64,000 nucleotides of DNA from JAEUIX01 sp964611125. GTDB taxonomy: Bacteria; Planctomycetota; Phycisphaerae; Phycisphaerales; UBA1924. The stretch is taken from NCBI GenBank assembly GCA_964611125.1, contig CAZSZO010000023.1:1-64000 (forward strand), written 5' to 3'. A model generated the notes under the pieces. It made no database searches. It had not been told where the DNA came from and saw nothing but the letters and a program-made list of their open reading frames with translations. This document shows positions 40,819 through 50,257 of the stretch, one piece after another; within the stretch, counting starts at the first letter, position 1; every line of letters starts with the position of its first letter. A program made the translations under genes and the position numbers.

Positions 40819-42792
40819 ATGATCGCCTGGAGTCTGCGGATGGATGGAGCGAATCCCGGCAATGAGGGCGGGCGTGCGAGCGCTTCGGCCCGGGTTGAAC
40901 GCCGCGCGACCGATGCGCACCGGGAGGTGCTGGCGCGCCTGTTCGTGGTGGCGGCGATCATCGCGGCCCTGATGATGGCCGTGAAGGCCCGGGGGCAGAC
41001 GGCCCCGGCGGGTAACGACCACCCGCACAGCGAGATGCTCTCGTCGGCGCGGATGCCCAACCCCTTCGGGGAGCCTGCGCGCACGCCGGCGATGGACACC
41101 GAGCAGAAGTACGCCTTCGCCAAGCGGGTGAATATCGAGCCGCTGCGCGATCTGGCGATCCAGCACAACAACCGCATCAAGATCATCGACACGCTGGCCC
41201 GCGAGGTGATGGGCTCGATGGTCGGGCGGTCGTCGTACTACGACCTTCGGACCGGGGCGGACGGCAGCGCGCTGCGGCTCCGCTACGACCCGCTCTTCAC
41301 GTTCCTGGACATGGTGATCGACCCCATGTACTACGTGGACCGCCCGGTGGTGGCGATCAACTACCTGCCGCTGCGCGATGAGTTCCTCGACCGGCTCTTC
41401 AAGCCGGGGACCGATGAGTGGGAGGGGTGGCGGCGGGTCGGCCGGCTGACGCCCCGCCAGGTGTACATGAACTTCAACGATGTCGCGGGCGCCCCGGGCT
41501 CGATGGCCGAGCCCATGATGAAGGGCCTCAACGGCGTGCACGAATCGTTGCAGCTCTTCAACGGGATCGAGAGCAACCTGCTCATGGTTCCCGCGGCGAG
41601 CTCGGGTGAGCCCTGGGGCCACCTGGGCGGGATCGACGCGGGCTCGACGGCGGGCAAGGCCCTCCGATCGATGGGCGAGGCGTGGCGCAAGGGCGACGCT
41701 CAAGGCGTGAACGCCGCGGCCCAGGTGCTCGCGGCGGAGCTCCCCAAGATGAACCCTGAGGTGTACCCGACGACCAAGCGCTCGATCGAGCGGGCGTACA
41801 ACGCGACCAACCCCTTCGAGTACGGCTACTGGTTCTATGCGGGGTCGCTGCTCACGCTGCTGCTTTCATTCGGCACGCAGCGGAAGTGGCTGCTCTGGAC
41901 GGGGATCACGTTCCTCAGTCTGGGGCTGGCGATGCACGCCTTCGGGTTCGCCGCCCGCTGCCTGATCGCGGAGCGGTTTGCGATCCAGAACCAGTTCGAA
42001 TCGATGACGGGCGTCAGCCTCTTCGCGGCCCTGGTGGGCGCCGTCCTGGCGATTTTCCGTCGGCAGGCGATCTTCGCCACCGCCGCGAGCGCCGTGGGCT
42101 TCATGGTGCTGATCGCGGCGACCCAGATGGGCATCCCCGGTTACAACATCGAGCGTGAGGCGGCCATCCTCAACACGAGCGTGCTGCTCAAGTACCACGT
42201 GACGACGGTGCTGGTCTCCTACGGGCTCATCTCCCTGGGGATGATCGTCAGCCTGTTCTACCTGGGCACACACTACTACGCGCGCAGCCGGGCGCTGGCG
42301 CCGGTGCGGGCGGCATCGCTTGAGCTTCCCCGCGGGGCCCAGCTCGCCGGAGTAGGCGGCGCCGGACTGGGCGGCCTCGCCAGCGCGGTCGGCCCGGCGA
42401 TGATGGTCGGCGGCGGCGATGTCGCCAGCGTCTCGGCCGCGGCTCTGGGCCTTCACGATGACAAGCCCAAGGGGTTCGCGCGGGTTCTGGCCGACCTCGA
42501 CTCGGCCCAGATGACCATCCTGCAATTGGCGTTCTGGACCCTCGGCGTGGGCATCCTGCTCGGGGCCTGGTGGGCCGACCACTCCTGGGGCCGCTGGTGG
42601 GCCTTTGACCCCAAGGAGCTCTGGGCGCTGCTCACCTGGCTGGTTTACCTGGTGGTCGTGCACCTGCGCTTCGCCGCGGTCAAGAACCGGGCCCTCACCA
42701 CGGCATGGCTGAGCGTGCTGGGCTTCCTGGTCATGCTGTGGTGCTACTTCGGCGTCAACCTGCTGCTGCCGGGCCTGCACGCGTATGCCTGA
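40819..42792 (+). CDS. ccsA: CcsA/ResC-type cytochrome c assembly protein
   Basis: A ribosome site GGGGAG precedes the ATG. An N-terminal helix is followed by a periplasmic domain of about 270 residues and eight C-terminal helices. The heme-handling WWD-type motif appears as SWGRWWAFDPKELWALLTWL, with a membrane His in KYHVTTVLVSYGL. The 657-residue protein thus pairs a large N-terminal domain with a CcsA core, complementing the upstream ResB in System II. The gap to resB is 36 bases, supporting an operon. The short MPG glycosylase gene overlaps its end by 8 bases. Confidence 0.88.
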   Translation: MIAWSLRMDGANPGNEGGRASASARVERRATDAHREVLARLFVVAAIIAALMMAVKARGQTAPAGNDHPHSEMLSSARMPNPFGEPARTPAMDTEQKYAFAKRVNIEPLRDLAIQHNNRIKIIDTLAREVMGSMVGRSSYYDLRTGADGSALRLRYDPLFTFLDMVIDPMYYVDRPVVAINYLPLRDEFLDRLFKPGTDEWEGWRRVGRLTPRQVYMNFNDVAGAPGSMAEPMMKGLNGVHESLQLFNGIESNLLMVPAASSGEPWGHLGGIDAGSTAGKALRSMGEAWRKGDAQGVNAAAQVLAAELPKMNPEVYPTTKRSIERAYNATNPFEYGYWFYAGSLLTLLLSFGTQRKWLLWTGITFLSLGLAMHAFGFAARCLIAERFAIQNQFESMTGVSLFAALVGAVLAIFRRQAIFATAASAVGFMVLIAATQMGIPGYNIEREAAILNTSVLLKYHVTTVLVSYGLISLGMIVSLFYLGTHYYARSRALAPVRAASLELPRGAQLAGVGGAGLGGLASAVGPAMMVGGGDVASVSAAALGLHDDKPKGFARVLADLDSAQMTILQLAFWTLGVGILLGAWWADHSWGRWWAFDPKELWALLTWLVYLVVVHLRFAAVKNRALTTAWLSVLGFLVMLWCYFGVNLLLPGLHAYA

Positions 42793-43459
42793 TCGCCCTG
42801 CCGGCGGGCCCGAGCGGGCCGGCCGGCTCACGCGGGCGGACTACAGCGCCGGGCCCGAGTCGCTCGCGCCGGCGCTGCTTGGCTGCGTGCTGGTGCGCGT
42901 GCTGGCGGACGGCCGGCGGCTTTCGGGGCGGATCACCGAGACCGAGGCCTACCTCGGGGTCCCCGATCGCGCGGCCCACGCCTTCGGCGGTCGCCGTACG
43001 GCCCGGGTTGAGCCCATGTACGGCCCCGCAGGGCTGGCGTATGTGTACTTCACCTACGGCATGCACTTTTGCTTCAACGTGGTCTGCGGCCAGCCGGGGG
43101 AGCCGGTGGCGGTGCTGGTGCGGTCCCTGACGCCGGTGGAGGGGCTGGAATCGATGCGGAGCCATCGGGCGTCGCGGCGGGGGCCGGGCGGGCGGCCGGT
43201 GGCCGCCCGTCGGTCAGGCCCGCCGGCGGATAGCGAGCTGTGCCGGGGCCCGGCCAACCTGTGCCGGGCGCTGGCGATCGATGGCGACTTTTCAGGGGCG
43301 GATCTCACGACCGACACGCGGCTGTGGATCGAGCCGGGCGAACTCACCCCCCTGGAGCGGGCGGCCGTCGACCGGACACCGCGGATCGGCGTCGACTATG
43401 CCCAGGAATGGGCTGAGAAGCCGCTGCGCTGGCTCGTGGGGCCGACGGGTGAGGCGTAG
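42785..43459 (+). CDS. 3-methyladenine DNA glycosylase (AAG/MPG family)
   Basis: It excises alkylated purines from DNA. The protein of 224 residues has the family blocks: LAPALLGCVLVRV, GRITETEAYLGVPDRAAHAF, VEPMYGPAGLAYVYFTYGMH, FNVVCGQPGEPVAVLVR, and ELCRGPANLCRALAIDG. The catalytic Glu is in ITETEAYLG and the Tyr/His of YGMHF line the flipped-base pocket. It starts within the last codons of ccsA (8-base overlap), an unusual link with no obvious functional reason. Confidence 0.93.
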   Translation: MPDRPAGGPERAGRLTRADYSAGPESLAPALLGCVLVRVLADGRRLSGRITETEAYLGVPDRAAHAFGGRRTARVEPMYGPAGLAYVYFTYGMHFCFNVVCGQPGEPVAVLVRSLTPVEGLESMRSHRASRRGPGGRPVAARRSGPPADSELCRGPANLCRALAIDGDFSGADLTTDTRLWIEPGELTPLERAAVDRTPRIGVDYAQEWAEKPLRWLVGPTGEA

Positions 43460-43569
43460 CCAGGCTTCGCGGGAGGCTCGGAATTCGCAGGGGCGAGTTC
43501 GCCACGCGCGAGCGTAGAGGGAAATGAGCCGGCTACACTTGAAGGCAGCCAGCCTTTTGGGAGCCCGAC

Positions 43570-44034
43570 GTGCCTCCAGCCAGCCAGCCAGATTGGCCGA
43601 CCATCCGAGCCCGTGCGGATCTGTTCCCCGATCAGGCGTTCGACTTCGTGCGCGAGGGGCTCGCCCACACCTCACGATCGATCCATGGCGAGGCCGCCGA
43701 GCAGCAGGCGGGTGCAGGTTCGGGTTTGGGCGGCATGGGCTCGGGCGCGAGCGGCGTGGCCGGCGGCGGCGGCGAGGAGGACTCGCGTCATGTGAGCCCG
43801 CAGCAGCTCTGCCTGGGCCTGCGCGACCTGGCCCTCAAGCGCTATGGCCTGCTGGCGCCGACGGTGCTGCGGCGCTGGGGCATCCGCCGGACCGACGACT
43901 TTGGTGTGATCGTCTACGCCATGATCGACCGCAAGGAAATGCGCTGCAGCGACGAAGACCGCATCGACGACTTCGCCGGGGTCTTCGACTTCGATGAAGC
44001 GTTCGCGCCCGAGCACGCGTGCGGACTCTCGTGA
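43570..44034 (+). CDS. Minf_1886 family protein
   Basis: The GTG at 43570 follows GGGAG. The 154-residue protein has the family order: FDFVREGLAHTSRS, then a Gly/Ala-rich linker unique to this copy (about 45-72), HVSPQQLCLGLRDLALKRYG, VLRRWGIRRTDDFGVIVYAM, and DDFAGVFDFDEAF. The function of the family is unknown; it is common in Verrucomicrobia/Planctomycetes. Its TGA overlaps the GTG of psuG (GTGA), showing coupled translation. Confidence 0.8.
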   Translation: MPPASQPDWPTIRARADLFPDQAFDFVREGLAHTSRSIHGEAAEQQAGAGSGLGGMGSGASGVAGGGGEEDSRHVSPQQLCLGLRDLALKRYGLLAPTVLRRWGIRRTDDFGVIVYAMIDRKEMRCSDEDRIDDFAGVFDFDEAFAPEHACGLS

Positions 44035-44894
44035 AGGCCGCCAAGCCGACGGCCCGCGTCGCCCTCGAAACCACGCTGCTGCTCCATGGCGTGCCCCGCG
44101 CGTCGGCGCTGCGGCTCGCGGGCGAGCTCGCCGCTCAGGTCCGGCGCGGCAAGGGCGTGCCCGTGTTCGTCGGCGTTGCGAAGGGCCAGCCCAAGGTCGG
44201 CCTGACCGACGATGACCTGCGCGCCCTGGTGGCGGCCAAGTCGGTCCCCAAGCTCAACACCGGTTCGCTCGGGCTGGCGATGCACCGGGGCCAGCACGGG
44301 GCCACCACCGTCAGCACGACCATGGAGCTCGCCGCGCGGGCGGGGGTGCGGCTGTTCGCCACCGGCGGGCTGGGCGGCGTGCATCGCGGGCTGCTGGAAC
44401 GGCTGGATATCTCGGCCGACCTCGCGGCGTTCACGCGGTTCCCCGTCGCAGTCGTCGCCAGCGGCTGCAAGTCGATCCTCGATGTCGGCGCCACCCGGGA
44501 GGCCTTGGAGGCGCTGGGCGTACCGGTGGTGGGCTTCAGGACGGACCGGTTCCCGGCGTTCTACCAGCGAGACGGCGGCGTCGGCGTCGATGGGCGATTC
44601 GACGATGTCGCCGATCTCGCCGCGTTCCTCCGCCGCGAGCTGGCCCGCACCGGACGGGGCATCGTGGTGTGCAACCCGATCGCCGCGCGCGACGAGATCG
44701 ACAGCGAGCAGTGGGGCGGGTGGCTTCAGGCCGCGGAGGCTCGGGCCCGCGCAGCGGGCGCCACGGGGCGGGACGTGACCCCGGCGGTTCTGGGCGCGCT
44801 CCACGAGGTCTCCGGCGGCCGGACCCTCGAGGCCAACATCGCCCTGGTGAAGGCGAACGCCTTGCTCGCCGCGCGACTCGCCGCGGCGTTGTAG
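44031..44894 (+). CDS. psuG: Pseudouridine-5'-phosphate glycosidase
   Basis: It splits pseudouridine 5'-phosphate into uracil and ribose 5-phosphate. The chosen GTG forms a GTGA overlap with the preceding stop; an in-frame GTG 12 bases earlier is possible. The 287 residues hold the PsuG markers ALETTLLLHGVPR, GLTDDDLRAL, HGATTVSTTMELAARAGVRL, FATGGLGGVHRG, ASGCKSILDVGATREALE and CNPIAARDEID, with the catalytic Lys in VASGCKSILD. The kinase partner PsuK is not in the window. Confidence 0.93.
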   Translation: MKAAKPTARVALETTLLLHGVPRASALRLAGELAAQVRRGKGVPVFVGVAKGQPKVGLTDDDLRALVAAKSVPKLNTGSLGLAMHRGQHGATTVSTTMELAARAGVRLFATGGLGGVHRGLLERLDISADLAAFTRFPVAVVASGCKSILDVGATREALEALGVPVVGFRTDRFPAFYQRDGGVGVDGRFDDVADLAAFLRRELARTGRGIVVCNPIAARDEIDSEQWGGWLQAAEARARAAGATGRDVTPAVLGALHEVSGGRTLEANIALVKANALLAARLAAAL

Positions 44895-44949
44895 GTTCTC
44901 GATGGCAGCGCGCCGCGGCCGCTTGGCGGCTTGGGCGGGCGCGGGGTCG

Positions 44950-45996
44950 TCACGGGCGCCCGAGGGCCTTCCGCAGGGCCCGGCACATCGCCGCGGGGTC
45001 ATCGGCGCCGCACACACACCCGCTCACTGCGATGCCCCGGCAGCCCGCCGCGGCGAGGTCGCCGGCGTTCGCCGCGCTGATGCCCCCGATGGCCAGGTGG
45101 GGGACCCGGGCCAGGCCGGGGTCGGCCAAGTAGGCCCGCAGGTACGCTTCGCCGCTGGTGGCGCGGGCCTTGGTGGGGGTGGGGAACATCGCCCCCACCC
45201 CGCAGACATCCGCCCCGGCCTCAACCGCCGCCCTGGCCTCGGCGAGGTCATGGGTCGAGGCCCCGATCAGCAGGCGACCCCCGGCCAGCCGCCGGGCCTC
45301 GCGGATGGGGAGGTCCTCCTGCCCCAGGTGGACCCCCTGGGCCCCGCTGAGCAGGGCGATGTCGATGCGGTCGTTGATGAACAAAGCGGCGCCGGCCGGA
45401 ACAGCCTGGTTCACGAGCCAGCGGGCCCGCGCGAGCAGTTCACCGTCGGGGAGGCTCTTTTCCCGCAGTTGCAGGCAATCGGCCCCGCCGGCAAGCGCGG
45501 CCATGGCCACCTCACGCCAGGGCCTGCGGCACAGGCTCTCCGAGACGAGCACGCACAGCGACCACTGGCGGGCGCCGGGAGCGCCCAGGGCCAGCAGCAG
45601 GTCGCGCTCCAGGTCATACGCCCGGTAGCGGAGAGCCTCGATCGCCGCCCAGGTGGGTCCGGGGTGGAGGGCTTTGGCACATTCTTCGAGCGATCGCAGG
45701 GATTCCCCCAACCGCTTGCCGGCGGCGATGGCGAGGTCGGCGGGCCCGGCGCGGGACCCCTCGAGTGCTCCAGAGACGGCGGTCCCGACGTCGCCCTGGG
45801 TATCGCGCCAGGCGAGCAGGGCGAGGGCGTCGGCCGGGAGGGCGGCCAGGGCCGCCTGCAGATCGTGCCTGACGGCCTTAAGCCCGGCACAAAGGTCCTG
45901 GCGGCTCAGCAGGAACCGGGCGAGATCCTCGAGCACCCGCAGCGCCTCCCGGGCCCGGTTGGCGTTGACATCGACGATGCGGAGCAGTGGATCCAT
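44950..45996 (-). CDS. thiE: Thiamine phosphate synthase ThiE with N-terminal ThiD2-like domain
   Basis: The C-terminal half (about 150-348) is ThiE, which joins HMP-pyrophosphate and thiazole phosphate: CLQLREKSLPDGELL, LFINDRIDIALL, GVHLGQEDLP, LIGASTHDLAEA, VGAMFPTPTK and AIGGISAANAGD. The N-terminal RVLEDLARFLLSRQDL within IVDVNANRAREAL matches the ThiD2 extension fused to ThiE in some bacteria. The protein has 348 residues from ATG 45996. Other thiamine genes are absent. It converges with psuG. Confidence 0.9.
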   Translation of the reverse strand: MDPLLRIVDVNANRAREALRVLEDLARFLLSRQDLCAGLKAVRHDLQAALAALPADALALLAWRDTQGDVGTAVSGALEGSRAGPADLAIAAGKRLGESLRSLEECAKALHPGPTWAAIEALRYRAYDLERDLLLALGAPGARQWSLCVLVSESLCRRPWREVAMAALAGGADCLQLREKSLPDGELLARARWLVNQAVPAGAALFINDRIDIALLSGAQGVHLGQEDLPIREARRLAGGRLLIGASTHDLAEARAAVEAGADVCGVGAMFPTPTKARATSGEAYLRAYLADPGLARVPHLAIGGISAANAGDLAAAGCRGIAVSGCVCGADDPAAMCRALRKALGRP

Positions 45997-46152
45997 AGCG
46001 CGGGGGAGACGGCCGGAGGCGGGTTGCGCAGGGGACTGCCGGGAACCTGGTCTTGAACCGGCATCTAGACGGTAGACGGGGTGGATCCCCGGGTTTTCCC
46101 AACCGGCGTGAGCGCCCGCTGAACGGATGCGATTGAGGTACCATGGTCCCCC

Positions 46153-47727
46153 ATGAGCACACCTCTCATTGCCGAGCCCTGCGTGATCGTCATCTTCGGC
46201 GCCTCCGGCGACCTGACCAAGCGCAAGCTGATCCCCGCCCTGTATGACCTTGACCGGCAGGGCCGGCTGCCCAAGGGCGTGTGCATCATGGGCACATCCC
46301 GCACCGAGAAGACCGACGACGCCTGGCGGGCGGAGCTGACGCCCTGGGCCAAGGAGCACTCGGCGAACTTCGACGAGGCCAGGTGGCACGCATTCTGCAA
46401 GCAGATCTTCTACCACGCCGGCGACGCCTCGCAGTCGGACGCCTTCGGCCCCATGAGCAAGCGGATCCAGGAGATCGGCAAGCAGATGGGGATCAGCCGT
46501 CAGGGCGACATGCCCAACATCCTGTTCTACCTCTCAACCTCGCCCAACCTGTTCGAGCCGATCATCGACAACGTCGGGGCCTCGGGCCTGGTCAACGAGG
46601 GCCGGCGCTGGTGCTCGCTCAACCGCGAGAACCTCCCCTGGCAGCGGATCATCATCGAGAAGCCCTTCGGCGTGGACTTCGCCAGCACCGTTTCGCTCAA
46701 CCAGTGTCTCGGGCGGGTCTTCGATGAGGAAGCGATCTTCCGCATCGACCACTACCTGGGCAAGGAACTGGTCCAGAACGTGCTGGTCATGCGTTTCGCC
46801 AACGCCATCTTCGAGCCGCTCTGGAACCGGAACTTCATCGATCACGTGCAGTTGACAGCGTCGGAAACGGTCACTGTCGGCAGCCGCGCGGCCAACTTCT
46901 ACGACACCGCCGGCGCCCTGCGCGACATGGTGCAGTCGCACCTGCTGCAGGTGCTGACGCTGATCGCGATGGAGCCCCCGAGCGTCTTCGATGCCGCGGC
47001 GATCATGCGCGAGAAGATCAAGATCATCAACTCCTCGCCCACCCTGCGCGAGGACCAGGTTCCGCTGCACGGGGTCTTCGGCCGCTACGGCAAGGGCTCG
47101 AGCGGGAAGCCCGACGACGTCGCCTATGTCGATGAAAAGGGCGTGGTGGAGAGCCGCAAGACCGAGACCTTCGCCGCGATCGCCCTGCACTTTGACAACT
47201 GGCGCTGGGCCGGCGTGCCGTTCTTCATCCGCTCGGGCAAACGGATGGCCGCCAAGCTCACCGAGGTCGTGGTGCACTTCAAGAAGCCGCCGGTGAACAT
47301 CTTCTCCGCGATCGACCCGGCGCTCGCCTATCGCCCCGCCAACCGGCTGATCATCAACATCGCCCCGCGCGAGGGCATCAGCCTGCGGATCGAGGGCAAG
47401 GTCCCCGGACCGGGCCTCAAAATGGACTCGGCCAAGCTCGATCTCGACTACCTCGAGCGGTTCGGCGGCGAGGTCATCGAGGCCTACGGCCCGCTGATCC
47501 TCGACGCCATCCGCGGCGACCGCACGCTTTACAAGCACCGGGATGAAGTCGAAGGCGGCTGGCGCATCTGCGAGCCGATCCTGAACTCCGCCGCGCTGCG
47601 GCAGAACATCGAGACCTACCTGCCCGGCTCGTGGGGTCCCCCCGGCGCCGACGCGCTGATTTCACACAACACGCCGCCCGGCGTCAGCCGGACCTGGCAC
47701 AATCCTCAGACGGCCGACGTGCGGTAA
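46153..47727 (+). CDS. zwf: Glucose-6-phosphate 1-dehydrogenase
   Basis: It oxidises glucose 6-phosphate with NADP+ to the lactone, the entry to the pentose phosphate pathway. The 524-residue protein has the dinucleotide loop FGASGDLTKRKLIPAL, EKPFG, the catalytic R197-I-D-H200-Y-L-G-K204 segment, and GAANFYDT-type substrate contacts (GSRAANFYDTAGALRDMVQS). FIRSGKRM (C-terminal half) is the conserved Arg/Lys contact. The gene stands alone. Confidence 0.96.
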   Translation: MSTPLIAEPCVIVIFGASGDLTKRKLIPALYDLDRQGRLPKGVCIMGTSRTEKTDDAWRAELTPWAKEHSANFDEARWHAFCKQIFYHAGDASQSDAFGPMSKRIQEIGKQMGISRQGDMPNILFYLSTSPNLFEPIIDNVGASGLVNEGRRWCSLNRENLPWQRIIIEKPFGVDFASTVSLNQCLGRVFDEEAIFRIDHYLGKELVQNVLVMRFANAIFEPLWNRNFIDHVQLTASETVTVGSRAANFYDTAGALRDMVQSHLLQVLTLIAMEPPSVFDAAAIMREKIKIINSSPTLREDQVPLHGVFGRYGKGSSGKPDDVAYVDEKGVVESRKTETFAAIALHFDNWRWAGVPFFIRSGKRMAAKLTEVVVHFKKPPVNIFSAIDPALAYRPANRLIINIAPREGISLRIEGKVPGPGLKMDSAKLDLDYLERFGGEVIEAYGPLILDAIRGDRTLYKHRDEVEGGWRICEPILNSAALRQNIETYLPGSWGPPGADALISHNTPPGVSRTWHNPQTADVR

Positions 47728-48042
47728 CTCGGCGCCCTCCGTCAGCCCCTCCAAGGGCCCGAAGGTCCCCAGATCCTCGCGGCATGCGGCGTCGCCATTC
47801 AGCCGGGACGGACCGAGAACCTCGTGTAAACGCGCGATCATCGGGGGGTTTACCCCCCATGTCTGGGTGTTCTCCCGCGCGCATCGATCGTCGCCGGTAG
47901 GCTGAGGTATTCAGACGATGGGGCGGATCGTCCCTGACGGCTGGGCGACTTCGCCCACCCATCGGGGCTGGGAAACGCACGTTTTCGGCGGCCTTGAGAG
48001 CACGTCCGGAGTCCGACCCCACGCCACCCGACCGGATTTTGG

Positions 48043-48071
48043 TTGACAGACCACGAGGGTCGTGGTAGATA
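48043..48071 (+). promoter_or_regulatory. Near-consensus sigma-70 promoter with palindrome in the spacer
   Basis: TTGACA (48043-48048) and TAGATA (48066-48071) are exactly 17 bases apart. The spacer contains the perfect inverted repeat CCACGA-GGG-TCGTGG (48051-48065), ideally placed for a repressor. GAGGAGG (48131-48137) precedes the ATG at 48143. The rest of 47728-48042 shows no gene. Confidence 0.75.
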
Positions 48072-48142
48072 CACAGGTGAGGGCATTCCGCATTTGGTGG
48101 GCGTTCGCTCACGAGCGGGGTGCATGTGCTGAGGAGGTTTAC

Positions 48143-50101
48143 ATGTCCAGAGCTTCTTGCGTTGGTGCTGTGCTTTTGTCCGCGCTCGCCGGGACGGCGA
48201 TGGCGCAGCCAGGTGAGGACACGACCGGTATGCGGCTGAAACAGCTGACGGTTCCCCCCACCGGGATGCAGTTCGTCCCCCAGAGCGAAGTCAACCAGCT
48301 CGTGTTCTCGATCCTCTCCCCGAGCGCGCCCGGCACCACAAGCCGCGGCACGGGCGGCCGGTCGCGCGCCGTTGTCGGCGCGGATTTCCCGAGCTTCCCC
48401 CCCGCTCAAGGCGTGACGTTCCCCGTCGCGGTGAACGGCATCGCCTACGGCTGGATCGCCTTCGGCGACGGCGTCGAGACGGGCACGGGTCTGCCGCTCG
48501 GCAACTTCGACCTGCGCGTCACGTTCTACGACACTTTCGACCCGGCCGGCGCCCCGCCCTTCGTGAGCACGGTCCTGGGCACCTTCAACGCGACCAACAT
48601 CGCGCCCAACTGGGGCTTCATCGAGTGGTTCCAGGATCCGCTGGCCTTCGCCAACGGCGGAACCATCAGCTTCCCCGACGCCAACTGGGCCTATGAGTAT
48701 CAGATCCTCGAGACCGGCACGAACAACCTGTGGGGCACGACCCGCGCCACCGGCGCCGCGGCCAGCACCGACCAGATCGTCCCCTGCGCCAAGGGCCCCG
48801 GCAACAACGCCGCCATCGGCAACACCAACGCGACCTACTTCGGCAACGACCCGCTCGCCCAGGGCACGGCGACCTACGCCGACATCGTCCCCGGCGCGAT
48901 CGGCGCGGCCAACAACCAGCGCTACATCTACCTGAAGCTCAGCGCCGATCTTCCCGTCCCCCCGCCGCCGAACTTCGCCAACATCGTGCCCGATCGCCAG
49001 CCCAACGACCCCGCCGGGGTTGACTGCGCCAACGGCGTGCTCACCCGCTCCACGACCATCGCCCCCGCGACGGTCAACTGGTTCAAGATCGACGTGCTGG
49101 GCGATGTCTCGGTGGACGCCAACACCTACCTCGACATCACCTGCGGCGACTTCTTCGGCCTCACTGACGCCGCCATGGGCTTGTACCTCAACGATGGCAA
49201 CCTCGTGGCTTCCGATCAGGACAACGGCGACACCAACAGCGCCTTCCTGACCTTCGGCCACGGCCGTCGTCCGGCCTTCGGCGACAGCATTCAGGGCGAT
49301 GGCCGCAACGGCGACCTCGCCGCCGGCACCTACTTCCTGGCCGTCACCGGCGCCGACTCGGCCTTCGGCGAGTCGAGCTTCTCCGTCAACGTCGCGACCA
49401 CCATCTCGGCCGGCGACGTGGACATCACGATCGCCACCAACACGGGCGTCGTCGGCTGCGCCCTGCCCACCCCCGTCGCCCCGGTCGCCGTCGATGTCGG
49501 CGCCCTGGCCACCGGCGTGACCACCACCAGCGGCACCGCCGGCTTCGGCGATGTCCAGTGGCTCACGTTCAACCTGCCCTTCGACGTGCTCCCCACTAAC
49601 GCCAACTTCCTCGACATCACCACCGCCGGCACCACGCTCGGCGACACCGAGCTGGGTGTGTACGACAGCGCTGGTCTGCTCGTCGCCAGCGATGACGACA
49701 CCGGCGACGGCGCCCTCTCGCAGCTGTCGTTCTCCGCTGCGTCGACCCCCGCCCGTCCCTCGTTCGGCGATGGCGAACCCGCCGGCGGCCAGAACGGCGA
49801 GACGCTCCTCACCGGGCAGTACTTCCTGTGCGTTGGTCTCTTCAACACCGACTACCGCGCCGACGGCTGGCAGGCCCGGTCCGATTCGGGCTCGCGTCTG
49901 ACCATCAACATCAACTTCCGCACCCCCGCGGGCTGCACGCTCGACATCAACGGCGACGGCAACATCGACCCCGACGATCTGTCCGACGCGATCTCCTGCT
50001 TCTTCGACGATACCTGCACCTTCGACTTCGACGGCACCGGCTTCGAGGATCCCGATGATCTCTCGACCTACATCTCCGGCTTCTTCTCCGGCAGCTGCTA
50101 A
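48143..50101 (+). CDS. Secreted protein with C-terminal GC-type dockerin-like EF-hands, paralogue of the 12930 gene
   Basis: The ATG at 48143 has GAGGAGG five bases before. A signal peptide (VGAVLLSALAGTAMA) leads into 652 residues with the same plan as the protein at 12930-14873: N-terminal module, two pre-peptidase-like modules (AFLTFGHGRRPAFGDSIQGD, GTYFLAVTGADSAFGES and a second GQYFLCVG), and two Ca-loop repeats, DINGDGNIDPDDLSDAISCF and DFDGTGFEDPDDLSTYISGF, ending SGSC. Close similarity in the final 55 residues supports recent duplication. Expression is likely strong from the upstream promoter and stops at the terminator at 50162. Ligand unknown. Confidence 0.82.
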   Translation: MSRASCVGAVLLSALAGTAMAQPGEDTTGMRLKQLTVPPTGMQFVPQSEVNQLVFSILSPSAPGTTSRGTGGRSRAVVGADFPSFPPAQGVTFPVAVNGIAYGWIAFGDGVETGTGLPLGNFDLRVTFYDTFDPAGAPPFVSTVLGTFNATNIAPNWGFIEWFQDPLAFANGGTISFPDANWAYEYQILETGTNNLWGTTRATGAAASTDQIVPCAKGPGNNAAIGNTNATYFGNDPLAQGTATYADIVPGAIGAANNQRYIYLKLSADLPVPPPPNFANIVPDRQPNDPAGVDCANGVLTRSTTIAPATVNWFKIDVLGDVSVDANTYLDITCGDFFGLTDAAMGLYLNDGNLVASDQDNGDTNSAFLTFGHGRRPAFGDSIQGDGRNGDLAAGTYFLAVTGADSAFGESSFSVNVATTISAGDVDITIATNTGVVGCALPTPVAPVAVDVGALATGVTTTSGTAGFGDVQWLTFNLPFDVLPTNANFLDITTAGTTLGDTELGVYDSAGLLVASDDDTGDGALSQLSFSAASTPARPSFGDGEPAGGQNGETLLTGQYFLCVGLFNTDYRADGWQARSDSGSRLTININFRTPAGCTLDINGDGNIDPDDLSDAISCFFDDTCTFDFDGTGFEDPDDLSTYISGFFSGSC

Positions 50102-50161
50102 GCCGCTCGGCGCCGAGGGCGTCGAGATCTTGAGCACCGTTTCGAAGCATGCTGTAAACCG

Positions 50162-50198
50162 CCGGCCGGGCCCCCTCTGGGCCCGGCCGGTTTTTTTT
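50162..50198 (+). terminator. Intrinsic terminator
   Basis: A 12-bp stem (CCGGCCGGGCCC, 50162-50173, complement 50179-50190) with a 5-base loop is followed by eight T. It ends the dockerin-like gene 60 bases after its stop. The stem core is the same as that of the paralogue's terminator at 12841-12869. Confidence 0.9.
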
Positions 50199-50257
50199 CG
50201 GCTTGCCCGCCCGAAGGGCCTTGCGGGCCCTTCCCCGTCCGGTATGCTGCCCGGGCC

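Noticed and set aside
38146..41703. 1185-residue minus-strand open frame
   Set aside because: Antisense to the ResB and CcsA genes; rich in Arg/His/Asp and without any domain.
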